A DNA stretch of 64,000 bases from Taklimakanibacter sp050251035 (GCA_050251035.1 JBFWNN010000031.1:1-64000); one strand, 5' to 3'; shown: positions 31,797-40,700, numbered from the stretch's first letter. Made by a program: numbers and translations. The notes: generated by a model not told the origin, from the letters alone.

Positions 31797-32127
31797 CGCC
31801 GCCTCCCTTGGCCTGCAGCATCTTCAGATAGGCGTCGAGACGGTCGAAGCTCTGCTCCCAGAACTGCCGGTAATAGTCGAGCCAGTCCGACGCCTCCTTG
31901 AGGGCCTGGGGCTCGAGCCGGCGCGGGCGCCACTGCTTCTCGCGGCTCTGGGCGATCATGCCGGCCTGTTCCAGCACCTTGAGATGCTTGGAGATGGCGG
32001 GAAGGCTCATCGCGAAAGGCTCCGCCAATTCCGTGACCGTCGCCTCGCCCAGAGCCAGCCGCGCCAGTATGGCGCGCCGGGTCGGATCGGCGAGAGCGGA
32101 GAAGGTGGTGCTCAGGCGGTCGGTCAT
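31780..32127 (-). CDS. ArsR-family transcriptional regulator
   Basis: 115 residues, winged helix-turn-helix of the ArsR/SmtB type (TTFSALADPTRRAILARLALGEATVTELAEPFAMSLPAISKHLKVLEQAGMI). It has no metal-binding Cys cluster (ELCVCDL is absent), so it is the non-metal type that commonly pairs with SRPBCC genes. First gene of the operon running to 30082. The upstream stretch ATAAGTTAATTAACATTCTGG holds the short palindrome GTTAATTAAC (32143-32152), a possible operator. Confidence 0.92.
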   Translation of the reverse strand: MTDRLSTTFSALADPTRRAILARLALGEATVTELAEPFAMSLPAISKHLKVLEQAGMIAQSREKQWRPRRLEPQALKEASDWLDYYRQFWEQSFDRLDAYLKMLQAKGGGDGSQS

Positions 32128-32224
32128 TGGTATTGAACCGATAAGTTAATTAACATTCTGGTTAAGTAATGGACGGCATCGCTCCTGTCAAGGGGAGGCG
32201 TCTTATTGCGAAGAGGCGGGGCTT

Positions 32225-32521
32225 CTAACGCGGCAGGCCGACGCCACCCACGGGCTCGACGGGGATCGAACTGTCGAAGCCGGCGATGATCGGCATCGCC
32301 CGGGCAATGGCGGCGCGCACCTCGGGCAAGGTCAGCGACGCCTTGTGGCTCGCCTCGGTGTCCCACACTTCGGTGACCCAGATCGCATCGGCATCGGCCG
32401 GATCCTTGGCGACGACATAGCTGAGGCAGCCCGGCATGGACTGGATGCCCGCGAGCAGGATGGCCAGCAGATCGTCGCGCTTGCCGGGCTTGGCCCGCAT
32501 CTTTCCGATCAGTCCATACAT
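32225..32521 (-). CDS. Antibiotic-biosynthesis-monooxygenase (ABM) domain protein
   Basis: 98 residues forming one ABM/dimeric alpha-beta barrel domain: MYGLIGKMRAKPGKRDDLLAILLAGIQSMPGCLSYVVAKDPADADAIWVTEVWDTEASHKASLTL. Family members are cofactor-free oxygenases or quinol-handling proteins, but most have no known substrate. ATG at 32521 with GGAGAAGGAA upstream; the longer in-frame start at 32698 would run into the divergent TetR gene. Divergent from TetR, with a clear palindrome in the shared promoter, so it is probably TetR controlled. Confidence 0.9.
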   Translation of the reverse strand: MYGLIGKMRAKPGKRDDLLAILLAGIQSMPGCLSYVVAKDPADADAIWVTEVWDTEASHKASLTLPEVRAAIARAMPIIAGFDSSIPVEPVGGVGLPR

Positions 32522-32608
32522 GAGTGGTTCCTTCTCCGGATCATGCGCCCGATCATGCGGTCCTGGCCGATGCCTGTCGAGATGGGTCAGTCCCGATGCC
32601 CTATTTAA

Positions 32609-32628
32609 AAACAAACGCTTGTTTGTTT
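32609..32628. promoter_or_regulatory. Candidate TetR operator
   Basis: AAACAAAC and GTTTGTTT form a perfect 8-bp inverted repeat around the 4-bp centre GCTT. It lies between the divergent ABM and TetR genes, 64 bp before the tetR start. Sites of this AAACAAACGNTTGTTT type are typical of TetR/AcrR regulators. Confidence 0.6.
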
Positions 32629-32691
32629 CCTGGCGTGTGTTAGTCTCCTCCGAAAGGACAGGTCGAACGACCGCGAGAGCGAGGGAGGACC

Positions 32692-33336
32692 ATGGCACGG
32701 ACCCGGGGATCGGTCGGCGCCGAGACGGAAAAAGCCATTCGCAAGGCGGCCATCGAGCTCACCGCGAAGCACGGCTTCGAGGCCATGACCTTGCGCGATC
32801 TCGCCGACCATGTCGGCCTGCAGCCGGGATCGATCTATCGCTACATCGCCACCAAGGATCAATTGCTCGCCGACATCATGGCCGAGCACATGGAGGCCTT
32901 GCTCGCCGCCTGGCGCAAGGCCGACGACCCCACGGCGGGCCCTTTGGCCAGGCTCGAGAATTTCGTCGACTTCCATATCCGCTATCACTTCGCGCGCCAG
33001 AAGGAAGTGCTCATCGCCAATCTGGAACTGCGCAGCCTGACGCCCGATTCGCGCCGCGCCACCGTGGCCTTGCGCAAGGCCTATGAGAACGAGCTGCGCC
33101 GGATCCTCGATGCCGGCATCGCCAAGCAGATCTTCCCGCCCGTCGACAGCGGCATCGCCACCTATGCGATCATCTCGATGCTGACCGGCGTGTGCTTCTG
33201 GTACAGCCCCAAGGGCCGGCTCGCGCCCGACGAGATCATCGCCATCCATAAGCGCCTCGTGCTCGGCAGCCTCCACGGCGCGCCGCGCGGAGAGGCCAAG
33301 GTCGTCGCTCTGGCCGGGAGACGAAAGCTGACATGA
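32692..33336 (+). CDS. TetR/AcrR-family transcriptional regulator
   Basis: 214 residues. The N-terminal TetR helix-turn-helix (about 12-58: AIRKAAIELTAKHGFEAMTLRDLADHVGLQPGSIYRYIATKDQLLADIM) is followed by an all-helical ligand domain (residues about 75-195) of the TetR_C group that begins ARLENFVDFHIRYHFARQKEV. The 3' end overlaps a possible start of the LuxR-type gene (ATGA). Likely target: the divergent ABM gene and itself. Effector unknown. Confidence 0.93.
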   Translation: MARTRGSVGAETEKAIRKAAIELTAKHGFEAMTLRDLADHVGLQPGSIYRYIATKDQLLADIMAEHMEALLAAWRKADDPTAGPLARLENFVDFHIRYHFARQKEVLIANLELRSLTPDSRRATVALRKAYENELRRILDAGIAKQIFPPVDSGIATYAIISMLTGVCFWYSPKGRLAPDEIIAIHKRLVLGSLHGAPRGEAKVVALAGRRKLT

Positions 33337-33353
33337 AACGGGAGGAGGCCATC

Positions 33354-33674
33354 ATGGACCATTCATTCGCGGCGACGCAGCGCATCCCCATCATGCTCGA
33401 CGGGCTGCCGGCGGGGCCGCGCCTCAGCCGGGTGATGAGCGAGATCAGGTCCTATGGCTACCGGCCGACGCCCGCCAAGCTCACCGGCCAGCAGCTGCTC
33501 ATCGCCCAGCTCACCGCATTGGGCCTCGCCAACAAGGAAATCGCCTATCTCGCCGATATCTCGGAGACGACGGTCAAGGCCCATATCAGCGCCGCCCTGC
33601 GCAGCCTCAACCTGAAACGGCGCACCCAGCTCTGCCGCTATGTCTTTGAAGGCGGGCTGCTCGGCGACGCGTAG
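33354..33674 (+). CDS. Small LuxR-type (GerE) helix-turn-helix protein
   Basis: 106 residues with a C-terminal LuxR/GerE DNA-binding domain (QQLLIAQLTALGLANKEIAYLADISETTVKAHISAALRSLNLKRRTQLCRYV) and only a short N-terminal segment; no receiver or autoinducer-binding domain. The ATG at 33354 has GGAGGAGG 5 nt upstream. An in-frame ATG at 33333 overlapping the tetR stop is the alternative. Probably co-transcribed with tetR. Role unknown. Confidence 0.87.
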   Translation: MDHSFAATQRIPIMLDGLPAGPRLSRVMSEIRSYGYRPTPAKLTGQQLLIAQLTALGLANKEIAYLADISETTVKAHISAALRSLNLKRRTQLCRYVFEGGLLGDA

Positions 33675-33686
33675 CGGCCGATTTTC

Positions 33687-33710
33687 CCTTCTCCCGCTTG
33701 CGGGAGAAGG
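33687..33710. terminator. Bidirectional hairpin between convergent genes
   Basis: CCTTCTCCCGC and GCGGGAGAAGG form a perfect 11-bp stem around TT, located between the stops of the LuxR-type gene (33674) and the CGNR-like gene (33728). The sequence is the same type as the arm of the larger mirror-armed repeats, so this may be a solo arm used as a terminator. Confidence 0.6.
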
Positions 33711-33727
33711 TGAGTTGGTCGGCATCA

Positions 33728-34210
33728 TCACGCGCCTTGCCGCTTCCGCGCATAATGCCGCCTGGCCTTGGTGCGGCTCGAACAGGTCGGCGTGCACCAG
33801 CGCTTGTTGGCGTTGCGGGTCTGGTCGAAGAACAGCCAGCCGCAATTGCCGCAGATCCGCACGCGCGCCTTGGCGGGCGAGAAGGCGAGCGCCATCGCCG
33901 CATGCAGGATGGTCGTGAGGAAGGGATCGTCATCGTCGGCGAGGGCTCGCGCATAGAGCGAGACGAGCCCAGGCCAGTCTTCGCCCCGACGGAAATAGCG
34001 ATCGATCGCCTCCCGCACCGTCACGCAATGATCGACATCGCCCAGGGGCTCGGCCAGGCCCGCATGCGCCGCCCAGCCTTTCAGGTTGGCAAGCGAGCGG
34101 CCGCGGTCCTCCTCGCCCGCCTGGCCCCGCCACACCACCATATTGGCGAAATCCAGTGCTGGATTGCGATTGATGAAGTGATGATCGTGCCAGGGAAAAG
34201 ACGGGGTCAT
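33728..34210 (-). CDS. ABATE/CGNR-type zinc-finger protein with altered signature
   Basis: 160 residues. The N-terminal ABATE-like region (FINRNPALDFANMVVWRG...) and the C-terminal zinc finger RVRICGNCGWLFFDQTRNANKRWCTPTCSSRTKARRHY belong to the CGNR family of putative regulators. Two departures from the family: the first Cys pair is spaced C-x2-C instead of C-x4-C, and the name-giving CGNR is replaced by CSSR. Four cysteines remain, so zinc binding is still possible. Convergent with the LuxR-type gene and divergent from the LivH permease. Confidence 0.85.
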   Translation of the reverse strand: MTPSFPWHDHHFINRNPALDFANMVVWRGQAGEEDRGRSLANLKGWAAHAGLAEPLGDVDHCVTVREAIDRYFRRGEDWPGLVSLYARALADDDDPFLTTILHAAMALAFSPAKARVRICGNCGWLFFDQTRNANKRWCTPTCSSRTKARRHYARKRQGA

Positions 34211-34259
34211 CGTTGCAATTGACAGGGAGAAGCCGGAACGTCATTCTTACTAGCAAACT

Positions 34260-35276
34260 ATGGTTAGCCCGTCAAAATGGATCGGTCCCGGCCTCGTCGG
34301 CGCCGGCGCCTTTCTCCTCCTGTCCGAGCCCGCACTCGCCCAGAGCGCGCTCCGGTCGACGGGCTATGCCGTCCAGCAAGTGGTGAATGCCAGCCTCGTC
34401 GGCGCCCTCTACAGCCTGCTCGCCGTCGCCTATGCGCTGCTCCACGGCATCACCAACCGCATCGTGCTCTCCTTCGGCGATCTCGCGACCTTCGGCGCCT
34501 TCGCCACGATCTATCCGATGATGTTCATGCTGTTCGCCAACTGGCAGACGGGGCTCGCCATCGCCATGGTGTTCGTGATGGCGGCGGCGGCCGCCGCCGC
34601 CTTGGGCGCGGTGCTGCAGGTCGGCGTCTTCACCCCGCTGGTGTCGTCGCCCACCCAGGCGATCATGATCGCCTCGATCGGCGTCTCGATCACCTTGCAG
34701 GAGAGCCTGCGCGTGCAGTCGGGCGGGCGCGAGCAATGGCTGTCGCCGATCTTCGCCGAGCCCCTGGTCGCTCTCGATTTCGACGGCTTCGTCGTCCATG
34801 TCAGCGGCATGCAGGTCATCATCCTGGGCCTTGCCGCGGTGCTGCTGACGGGCCTCGCCATTGTCCTCGCCAGGAGCCGGGCCGGGCGGCTGTGGCGCGC
34901 CTGCTCGCAGAATCTCGCGCTCGCCCGGCTCTGCGGCATCGACACCGGCCGGGTGCTCACCTGGACCGGGGTCGCGGCGGCGGCGTTCGCTGCGGCCTCG
35001 GGCTGGATCATCGCCATCGGCTATGGCGGGGTCAGCTTCTATATGGGCCTGGTGCTCGGCCTCAAGGCGCTGTTCGCCACCATCATCGGCGGCTTCGGCA
35101 CGATCGGCGGCGCCATTGTCGGCGGCTTCCTCCTCGCCGGCGTCGAAACCCTGTGGAGCGCCTATTTCCCCATCGTCTATCGCGACGTGGCGGTGTTCCT
35201 CGTCGTCATATTGATCTTCATCGTCAAACCGGATGGGCTGTTGAGCGTCGGCTTGCGGCGCGACAGCGAAGCATGA
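34260..35276 (+). CDS. LivH-type branched-chain amino acid/urea ABC transporter permease
   Basis: 338 residues, about eight to nine helices, a BPD_transp_2 permease. Recognisable features are NASLVGALYSLLAVAYALLHGITNRIVLSFGDL near the start, and the coupling region RAGRLWRACSQNLALARLCGIDTGRVLTWTGV before helix 6. The C-terminal GLKALFATIIGGFGTIGGAIVGGFLLAGVETLWSAYFP is diagnostic for LivH/UrtB. There is a hydrophobic N-terminal segment ending EPALAQS. The usual partners LivM, LivG, LivF and a binding protein are absent on both sides, so it is an orphan in this window. A lipoprotein gene follows 9 bp later. Confidence 0.88.
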   Translation: MVSPSKWIGPGLVGAGAFLLLSEPALAQSALRSTGYAVQQVVNASLVGALYSLLAVAYALLHGITNRIVLSFGDLATFGAFATIYPMMFMLFANWQTGLAIAMVFVMAAAAAAALGAVLQVGVFTPLVSSPTQAIMIASIGVSITLQESLRVQSGGREQWLSPIFAEPLVALDFDGFVVHVSGMQVIILGLAAVLLTGLAIVLARSRAGRLWRACSQNLALARLCGIDTGRVLTWTGVAAAAFAAASGWIIAIGYGGVSFYMGLVLGLKALFATIIGGFGTIGGAIVGGFLLAGVETLWSAYFPIVYRDVAVFLVVILIFIVKPDGLLSVGLRRDSEA

Positions 35277-35285
35277 GGTGGCATC

Positions 35286-35753
35286 ATGATGCGCAAGATC
35301 CTTCTCCTCGCCTTTGGTCTCCTGCTCGCCGGCTGCGGCGAGGACCCGAACGCGCCCTATCTGTCCTTCGCCGGCGGCGGCTTTGTCTTCAACTACCGCA
35401 ATGCCGAGGCCTTCTATGGTTTCGTCGCCAAGCCGCTGCGGACTCTGCCGGAAGGCGGCGTGATCGAGGCGCAGTTCGAGGTGCCGGGCAATCCCGAGCC
35501 CGTCCTCAGCAGCGAGAAGGTCGTCCAGGGCAAGGTGCAATACAGCTTCAAGTCGCCCAATCTGACAGGCATCGTGCCCAATCACGGCTACAAGGCGGTG
35601 ATGCGGCTGATCGATGCTCAGGGCAAGGAAGTTGCACGGTATGAACGAAATTTTCACACCGATGTCGACCAGGCGAGCCTGCCGAACCAGCCGTTGGTGG
35701 TCGGACCCGGCTATCAGAAGAATCCCGACCTCAAGTCTGGGACGCTCAATTAG
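35286..35753 (+). CDS. Predicted lipoprotein of unknown function
   Basis: 155 residues. The N-terminus MMRKILLLAFGLLLAGCGED carries a lipobox (LLAGC), so Cys17 should be lipidated; an Asp two residues beyond the modified Cys is absent (GE instead), so an outer-membrane destination is likely. The mature part is beta-rich (FVFNYRNAEAFYGFVAK, IEAQFEVPGNPEPV, YERNFHTDVD) and I do not recognise it. Two possible ATGs, 35286 and 35289. Ten bases after the permease gene and on the same strand, so likely co-transcribed with it. Confidence 0.8.
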   Translation: MMRKILLLAFGLLLAGCGEDPNAPYLSFAGGGFVFNYRNAEAFYGFVAKPLRTLPEGGVIEAQFEVPGNPEPVLSSEKVVQGKVQYSFKSPNLTGIVPNHGYKAVMRLIDAQGKEVARYERNFHTDVDQASLPNQPLVVGPGYQKNPDLKSGTLN

Positions 35754-35880
35754 AATGTTAGTCGGATGTGGTTAAGTGTCCGCCCTATTCCTGTAGCTCT
35801 TCTGTCGCAATGCTTCTAAAGAGTGGGCAAAAGCCGGGCCGACCCGGCCCGCTGTCGCCTCTTGATGGGAGTTTTTCGCG

Positions 35881-38800
35881 ATGTCCCCGCATGATCCTCT
35901 GGTCGCCTTGATCAAAACGACGGAGGGCAAGGCAAAGGGCGAGCGGGAAAAGACGCTGACGCGCCAGCTTCTCGAGAAGGCGCCGCCGGAGGACCTGCAA
36001 GGCTATTCCCCCGCCGATCTGCATGAGCTCGTCGCCGGCCGGCTCGCTTTCCTCAGCGAGCGCAAGCCCGGCCGCAGCAAGGTCGCCGTGACCAACCCGG
36101 ACGCCCCCTTCACCGACCTGACGGTCATCGATATCGTCAATGACGACATGCCGTTCCTGGTTGATTCGACCATCGGCCTCCTGACCGAGCGCGGCCACGA
36201 CGTGCGCCTGGCGCTCCACCCGGTCCTGTCGGTGAAGCGCGACGGTACGGGCAAGCTCACCGGGCTCGAAGCCAAGCCGAGCCCTGATTCCCAGGCGATC
36301 CGCGAAAGCTTCCTGCATATCCATCTCGCGCGCATCGGCGCCGATGAGGCCATGGCGCTCGAGGCGGATCTCAAGGGCGTCTTCGCCGATGTGCGTGTTG
36401 CCGTGCTCGACTGGCGGGCGATGCAGCAGCGCCTGCGCGAGGCGATCGCCGCCTACCAGAAGAACCCGCCGCCCATCCCGATCGAGGAGCTGACCGAATC
36501 GATCGCCTTCCTGCAGTGGCTGCTCGACAACCACTTCACTTTCCTCGGCATGCGCGAATACAAATTCGCGGGCGGCGCCAGGAAGGGCGTGCTCGAGCCG
36601 ATCGCCGACACTGGCCTCGGCATCCTGCGCAAGGCGGAGATCGAGGTCTTGCGGCGCGGCAGCGAGCTGGTCGCCATCTCGCCGCAGATCCGCGAATTCC
36701 TCAACGAGCCTGCCGCCCTCATCATCACCAAGTCCGACGTGCGCGCCACGGTGCACCGGCGCTCGGCCATGGACTATGTCGGGGTCAAGCTGTTCGACGC
36801 CGAAGGCGATCTTTCGGGCGAATTGCGCGCCATCGGACTTTTCACCTCGTCCGCCTATACGCAGAACCCGAGCGAGATCCCCCTCTTGCGCAAGAAATTG
36901 CAGCGCGTGGTGGCGGCCTCGGGCTTCTCGCCTTCGGGCCATTCCGGCAAGGCTCTGGCCGCCGTCCTCGAAAGCTTCCCGCGCGACGAGCTGTTCCAGA
37001 TCGATGCCGATGTGCTGGCCGAGATGGCGCAGGGCATATTGCGCCTGGAAGAGCGGCCGCGCACGCGCCTCTTCGTCCGGCGCGACAAGTTCGACCGTTT
37101 CGTCTCCGCCTTCGTCTTCATCCCGCGCGACCGTTTCGATTCCGATGTGCGCCGCAAGGTCGGCGACCAGTTGGCGGAAGCCTTCGACGGGCGCGTCGCG
37201 AGCTTCGCGCCGTCCTTCGGCGAAGGCACGCTGGTGCGCGTCCACTTCATCGTCCTGCGCAACCCGGGCAAGGAGCCGAAGCCCGATATCGTCGCCCTCG
37301 AGCAGCGTATCGTCGAGACGGTGCGCAATTGGGACGACAGGCTCGAAAGCGCGCTGACCGCCAAGGGCACGGAGCAGGCGCTGGTCGCGCGCTGGCGCGG
37401 CGCCTTCCCGCCCGGCTATCGCGATGAGACCGATCCCCGGGCCTCGCTCAAGGATATCGAGGAGATCGATGCCTTGAGCGGCGATGAGGTCGGCGTCGAA
37501 TTCATCAAGGCGGCGGGCGATGGTCCCCATGAATTCCATTCGCGTCTCTATCATCAGGGCGAGGCCATAGCACTCGGCCGGAGGCTGCCCATTCTCGAGA
37601 ACCTCGGCCTGCAGGCGATCTCGGAAACCACCCATATCCTGTCGCCCCGCTCGGGCTCGGGCCGCGCCGTCATCCACGACGTGCTGCTTCAGGCGCCGGC
37701 CAACGCCACGATCGGACCGGAGACTTTCGCCAATCTCGAGGCCGCCTTCCTCGCCGTATGGACGGGCATGGCCGAAAACGACGCCTTCAACGGGCTCACC
37801 TTGCGCGAAGGCATCGGCTGGCGTGACGTCGCACTGCTGCGCGGGCTCGGCCGCTATATCCGCCAGTCGGCCGCGTCCTTCTCCTCCGACTACATGGCGC
37901 AGACGCTGGTGAAGTATTCGCCCATCGCGCGCCAGCTCGTCACCTTGTTCTACGCGCTGTTCGACCCCAAGGCGCATAGCGAGAAGGACGTGGAAGCCGC
38001 CCAGTCCAAGATCGAGAAGGCGCTGGTCGACGTCTACAATCTCGACGAGGACCGCATCATCCGCCGCTATGTGAACCTCGTCACCTCGATCATCCGCACG
38101 AACTTCTTCCAGCCGCCGAAGAACGACGGCGAGCCGCCGCTCATCAATTTCAAGATCAACTCCAAGCTGGTGGAGGGCCTGCCCGAGCCCAAGCCCTTTG
38201 CCGAGATCTTCGTCTACGCGCCCGACGTCGAGGCCGTGCATCTGCGCGCCGGACATATCGCGCGCGGCGGCATCCGCTGGTCGGACCGGCCGGAGGATTT
38301 CCGCACCGAGGTCTTGGGGCTGGCCAAGGCACAAAACGTGAAGAACGCGGTGATCGTGCCGGTCGGCGCCAAGGGCGGCTTCGTGCCCAAGCGCCTCAAG
38401 ATCGGCGACAGCCGCGAGGCCATCCAGGCCGAAGGGGTCAGGGCCTATACGCGTTTCATCTCGAGCCTGCTCGACATCACCGACGATCTGAAGGGCGACA
38501 AGGTGATAGCGCCCGCCGCCACGGTCAGGCGCGACGGCGATGATCCCTATCTGGTCGTCGCCGCCGACAAGGGCACGGCGACCTTCTCCGACACCGCCAA
38601 CGGCATCGCGCGCCGCCACGGCTTCTGGCTCGACGATGCCTTCGCCTCGGGGGGCTCCGCCGGCTACGACCACAAGAAGATGGGCATCACCGCCAGGGGC
38701 GCCTGGGAGGCGGTCAAGCGGCATTTCCGCGAGATCGACGTCGACATCCAGTCGACGCCCTTCACGGTCATCGGCGTCGGCGACATGTCGGGCGACGTCT

Positions 38801-40638
38801 TCGGCAACGGGATGCTGCTGTCGCGCAAAATCAGGCTGCTTGCCGCCTTCGACCATCGCGACATCTTCATCGATCCCGAGCCCGACGCGGAAGCCTCCTT
38901 CAAGGAGCGCGACAGGCTCTTCGCCCTGCCGCGCTCGAGCTGGCAGGACTACGACAAGTCGCTCATCAGCAAGGGTGGCGGGGTGTTCTCGCGCACGCTC
39001 AAGGCCATACCGCTGACCCCCGAGATCAAGGCGCTGACCGGCCTCGAGGCCGCCACGGCGACGCCGCAGGAGCTCATGCATGCGCTGCTCCTCGTCTCCG
39101 CCGACCTCCTGTGGTTCGGCGGCATCGGCACCTATGTGAAGGCGTCGAGCGAAACCCCGGCCGATGCCGGCGACCGCGCCAACGATGCCTTGCGCGTCGA
39201 TGCCAGCGAGCTCAAGGTCAAGGTCGTGGGCGAGGGCGCCAATCTCGGCGTCACGCAGCGGGGGCGGATCGAGTTCGCCATCAATGGCGGGCGGATCAAC
39301 ACCGATGCGGTCGACAATTCGGCCGGCGTCAATTCCTCCGACATCGAGGTCAATATCAAGATCGGCTTCTCGCGGGCGGAAGCGGCGAAGCGGCTCACCC
39401 GCGAGGACCGCGACACGCTCCTCGTCGACATGACCGACGACGTGGCGGCGCTCGTCCTGCGCAACAACTACCTGCAGACCTTGTGCCTGTCGCTGGCGCT
39501 CGAGCAGGGCACGACGGAGAACAGCTACGCCATCCAGCTCATGCAGCAGCTGGAGAAATCGGGCGAGCTCGACCGCAAGATCGAGTACCTGCCGACCGAC
39601 TCGCAGATCATCGAGCGCGACGTGAAGGGCGGCGGGCTGACGCGCCCGGAGCTCGCCGTCGTCATGGCCTATGCCAAGATATCGCTCTACGGCGAGATCC
39701 TGGCCAGCGGCGTGCCCGACGATCCCTATCTCTCGCGCGAGCTCAAGCGTTATTTCCCCAAGGCGATGCAGGAGCGCTTCGCCGACGACATCGAGCACCA
39801 CAAGCTCAGGCGCGAGATCATCGCCACCATGCTCGCCAACAGCATGATCAACCGTGGCGGCCCGAGCTTCATCGCCTATGTCATGGGCGAGAGCAGCGCC
39901 GAGCCGGCCGACATCGCAGCGGCCTTCGCCGCGGCGCGCGATTCCTATGATTTCCTCGCGCTCAACACGGCGATCGACGCGCTCGATGCGAAGATCCCCG
40001 GCATCCTGCAGAACAAGCTCTATGCCGAGCTGCAGCTCCTCTTGCGCTGGACCACGGTGTGGTTCCTGCGCCATGAGAAGCTGGACCAGGGCCTGCAGCA
40101 GCTCATCGGCAAATATCGCGACGGCCTCGCCAAGGTGGATGCCGTGCTGGCGAAGGCCGTCCCCGCGGCCGACCTCGAGGACATGCAGCAGCGGCAAGGC
40201 GAGCTCGAGAAGCAAGGCGTGCCGGCGGATCTCGCCCGCAAGCTCGCGAGCCATCGCTTCCTGCAGCGCGCGCCCGACATCGTGCGGATCGCGGACAAGA
40301 CCGGCGCCGGCATCGAGACGGTCGCTGCACTGCTGTTCGCCACCTCGTCCGACCTCGGCGTCGAAAGGCTGATCGAGGAAGGCAATGCGCTGAGAGCCCG
40401 CGACCTCCTGGAACGCCAGGCGATCAACCGGCTCAGGGCCCAGGTGTTCGAGAACCATCGCGGCATCGTCCAGCGCATCATCCAGGACAAGACGAGCTGG
40501 GCCGACTGGCGGGCGAAGAACCAGACGCGTGCCACTGCCGTCATCCAGAACATGGAGACGATCCTGGCGAGCAAGCCCTTCGACATCGCGCGCTACGCCG
40601 TGGCGCAAGGCACGCTGGCGGATCTGGCGATCAGGTAG
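35881..40638 (+). CDS. gdhB: NAD-specific glutamate dehydrogenase, large type
   Basis: 1585 residues, the size and plan of the 180-kDa bacterial NAD-GDH (about 1600). Deaminates glutamate to 2-oxoglutarate and ammonium, a catabolic role. The N-terminal half holds ACT-like regulatory domains (FTDLTVIDIVNDDMPFLVDSTIGLL at about 75-100). The catalytic core lies around residues 795-840 (ARGGIRWSDRPEDFRTEVLGL, VPVGAKGGFVPKRL). The nucleotide-binding region follows (GVGDMSGDVFGNGMLLS, about 965). AAGGGAG-like Shine-Dalgarno sequence before the ATG. A 6-bp GC hairpin (35833-35848) lies in the leader. The opposite strand has a 1607-codon open frame that is a shadow. Confidence 0.96.
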   Translation: MSPHDPLVALIKTTEGKAKGEREKTLTRQLLEKAPPEDLQGYSPADLHELVAGRLAFLSERKPGRSKVAVTNPDAPFTDLTVIDIVNDDMPFLVDSTIGLLTERGHDVRLALHPVLSVKRDGTGKLTGLEAKPSPDSQAIRESFLHIHLARIGADEAMALEADLKGVFADVRVAVLDWRAMQQRLREAIAAYQKNPPPIPIEELTESIAFLQWLLDNHFTFLGMREYKFAGGARKGVLEPIADTGLGILRKAEIEVLRRGSELVAISPQIREFLNEPAALIITKSDVRATVHRRSAMDYVGVKLFDAEGDLSGELRAIGLFTSSAYTQNPSEIPLLRKKLQRVVAASGFSPSGHSGKALAAVLESFPRDELFQIDADVLAEMAQGILRLEERPRTRLFVRRDKFDRFVSAFVFIPRDRFDSDVRRKVGDQLAEAFDGRVASFAPSFGEGTLVRVHFIVLRNPGKEPKPDIVALEQRIVETVRNWDDRLESALTAKGTEQALVARWRGAFPPGYRDETDPRASLKDIEEIDALSGDEVGVEFIKAAGDGPHEFHSRLYHQGEAIALGRRLPILENLGLQAISETTHILSPRSGSGRAVIHDVLLQAPANATIGPETFANLEAAFLAVWTGMAENDAFNGLTLREGIGWRDVALLRGLGRYIRQSAASFSSDYMAQTLVKYSPIARQLVTLFYALFDPKAHSEKDVEAAQSKIEKALVDVYNLDEDRIIRRYVNLVTSIIRTNFFQPPKNDGEPPLINFKINSKLVEGLPEPKPFAEIFVYAPDVEAVHLRAGHIARGGIRWSDRPEDFRTEVLGLAKAQNVKNAVIVPVGAKGGFVPKRLKIGDSREAIQAEGVRAYTRFISSLLDITDDLKGDKVIAPAATVRRDGDDPYLVVAADKGTATFSDTANGIARRHGFWLDDAFASGGSAGYDHKKMGITARGAWEAVKRHFREIDVDIQSTPFTVIGVGDMSGDVFGNGMLLSRKIRLLAAFDHRDIFIDPEPDAEASFKERDRLFALPRSSWQDYDKSLISKGGGVFSRTLKAIPLTPEIKALTGLEAATATPQELMHALLLVSADLLWFGGIGTYVKASSETPADAGDRANDALRVDASELKVKVVGEGANLGVTQRGRIEFAINGGRINTDAVDNSAGVNSSDIEVNIKIGFSRAEAAKRLTREDRDTLLVDMTDDVAALVLRNNYLQTLCLSLALEQGTTENSYAIQLMQQLEKSGELDRKIEYLPTDSQIIERDVKGGGLTRPELAVVMAYAKISLYGEILASGVPDDPYLSRELKRYFPKAMQERFADDIEHHKLRREIIATMLANSMINRGGPSFIAYVMGESSAEPADIAAAFAAARDSYDFLALNTAIDALDAKIPGILQNKLYAELQLLLRWTTVWFLRHEKLDQGLQQLIGKYRDGLAKVDAVLAKAVPAADLEDMQQRQGELEKQGVPADLARKLASHRFLQRAPDIVRIADKTGAGIETVAALLFATSSDLGVERLIEEGNALRARDLLERQAINRLRAQVFENHRGIVQRIIQDKTSWADWRAKNQTRATAVIQNMETILASKPFDIARYAVAQGTLADLAIR

Positions 40639-40673
40639 ACTCTCCCTCCACAGCGCGAAGCTCGGGCGAGATT

Positions 40674-40700
40674 CTCCCTCCCCGCAAGACCGGGAGGGAG
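40674..40700. terminator. Hairpin between convergent gdhB and ybjQ
   Basis: CTCCCTCCCCG and CGGGAGGGAG pair around CAAGAC; the loop and arms resemble one arm of the mirror-armed repeats. Located between two convergent stops (40638 and 40712), it could end transcription from both sides. Confidence 0.55.

Noticed and set aside
35785..40608. A 1607-codon open frame on the minus strand opposite gdhB
   Set aside because: The plus strand encodes a full NAD-glutamate dehydrogenase with conserved motifs; the antisense frame has Arg/Ala/Asp-rich low-complexity composition, typical of shadows in GC-rich DNA.
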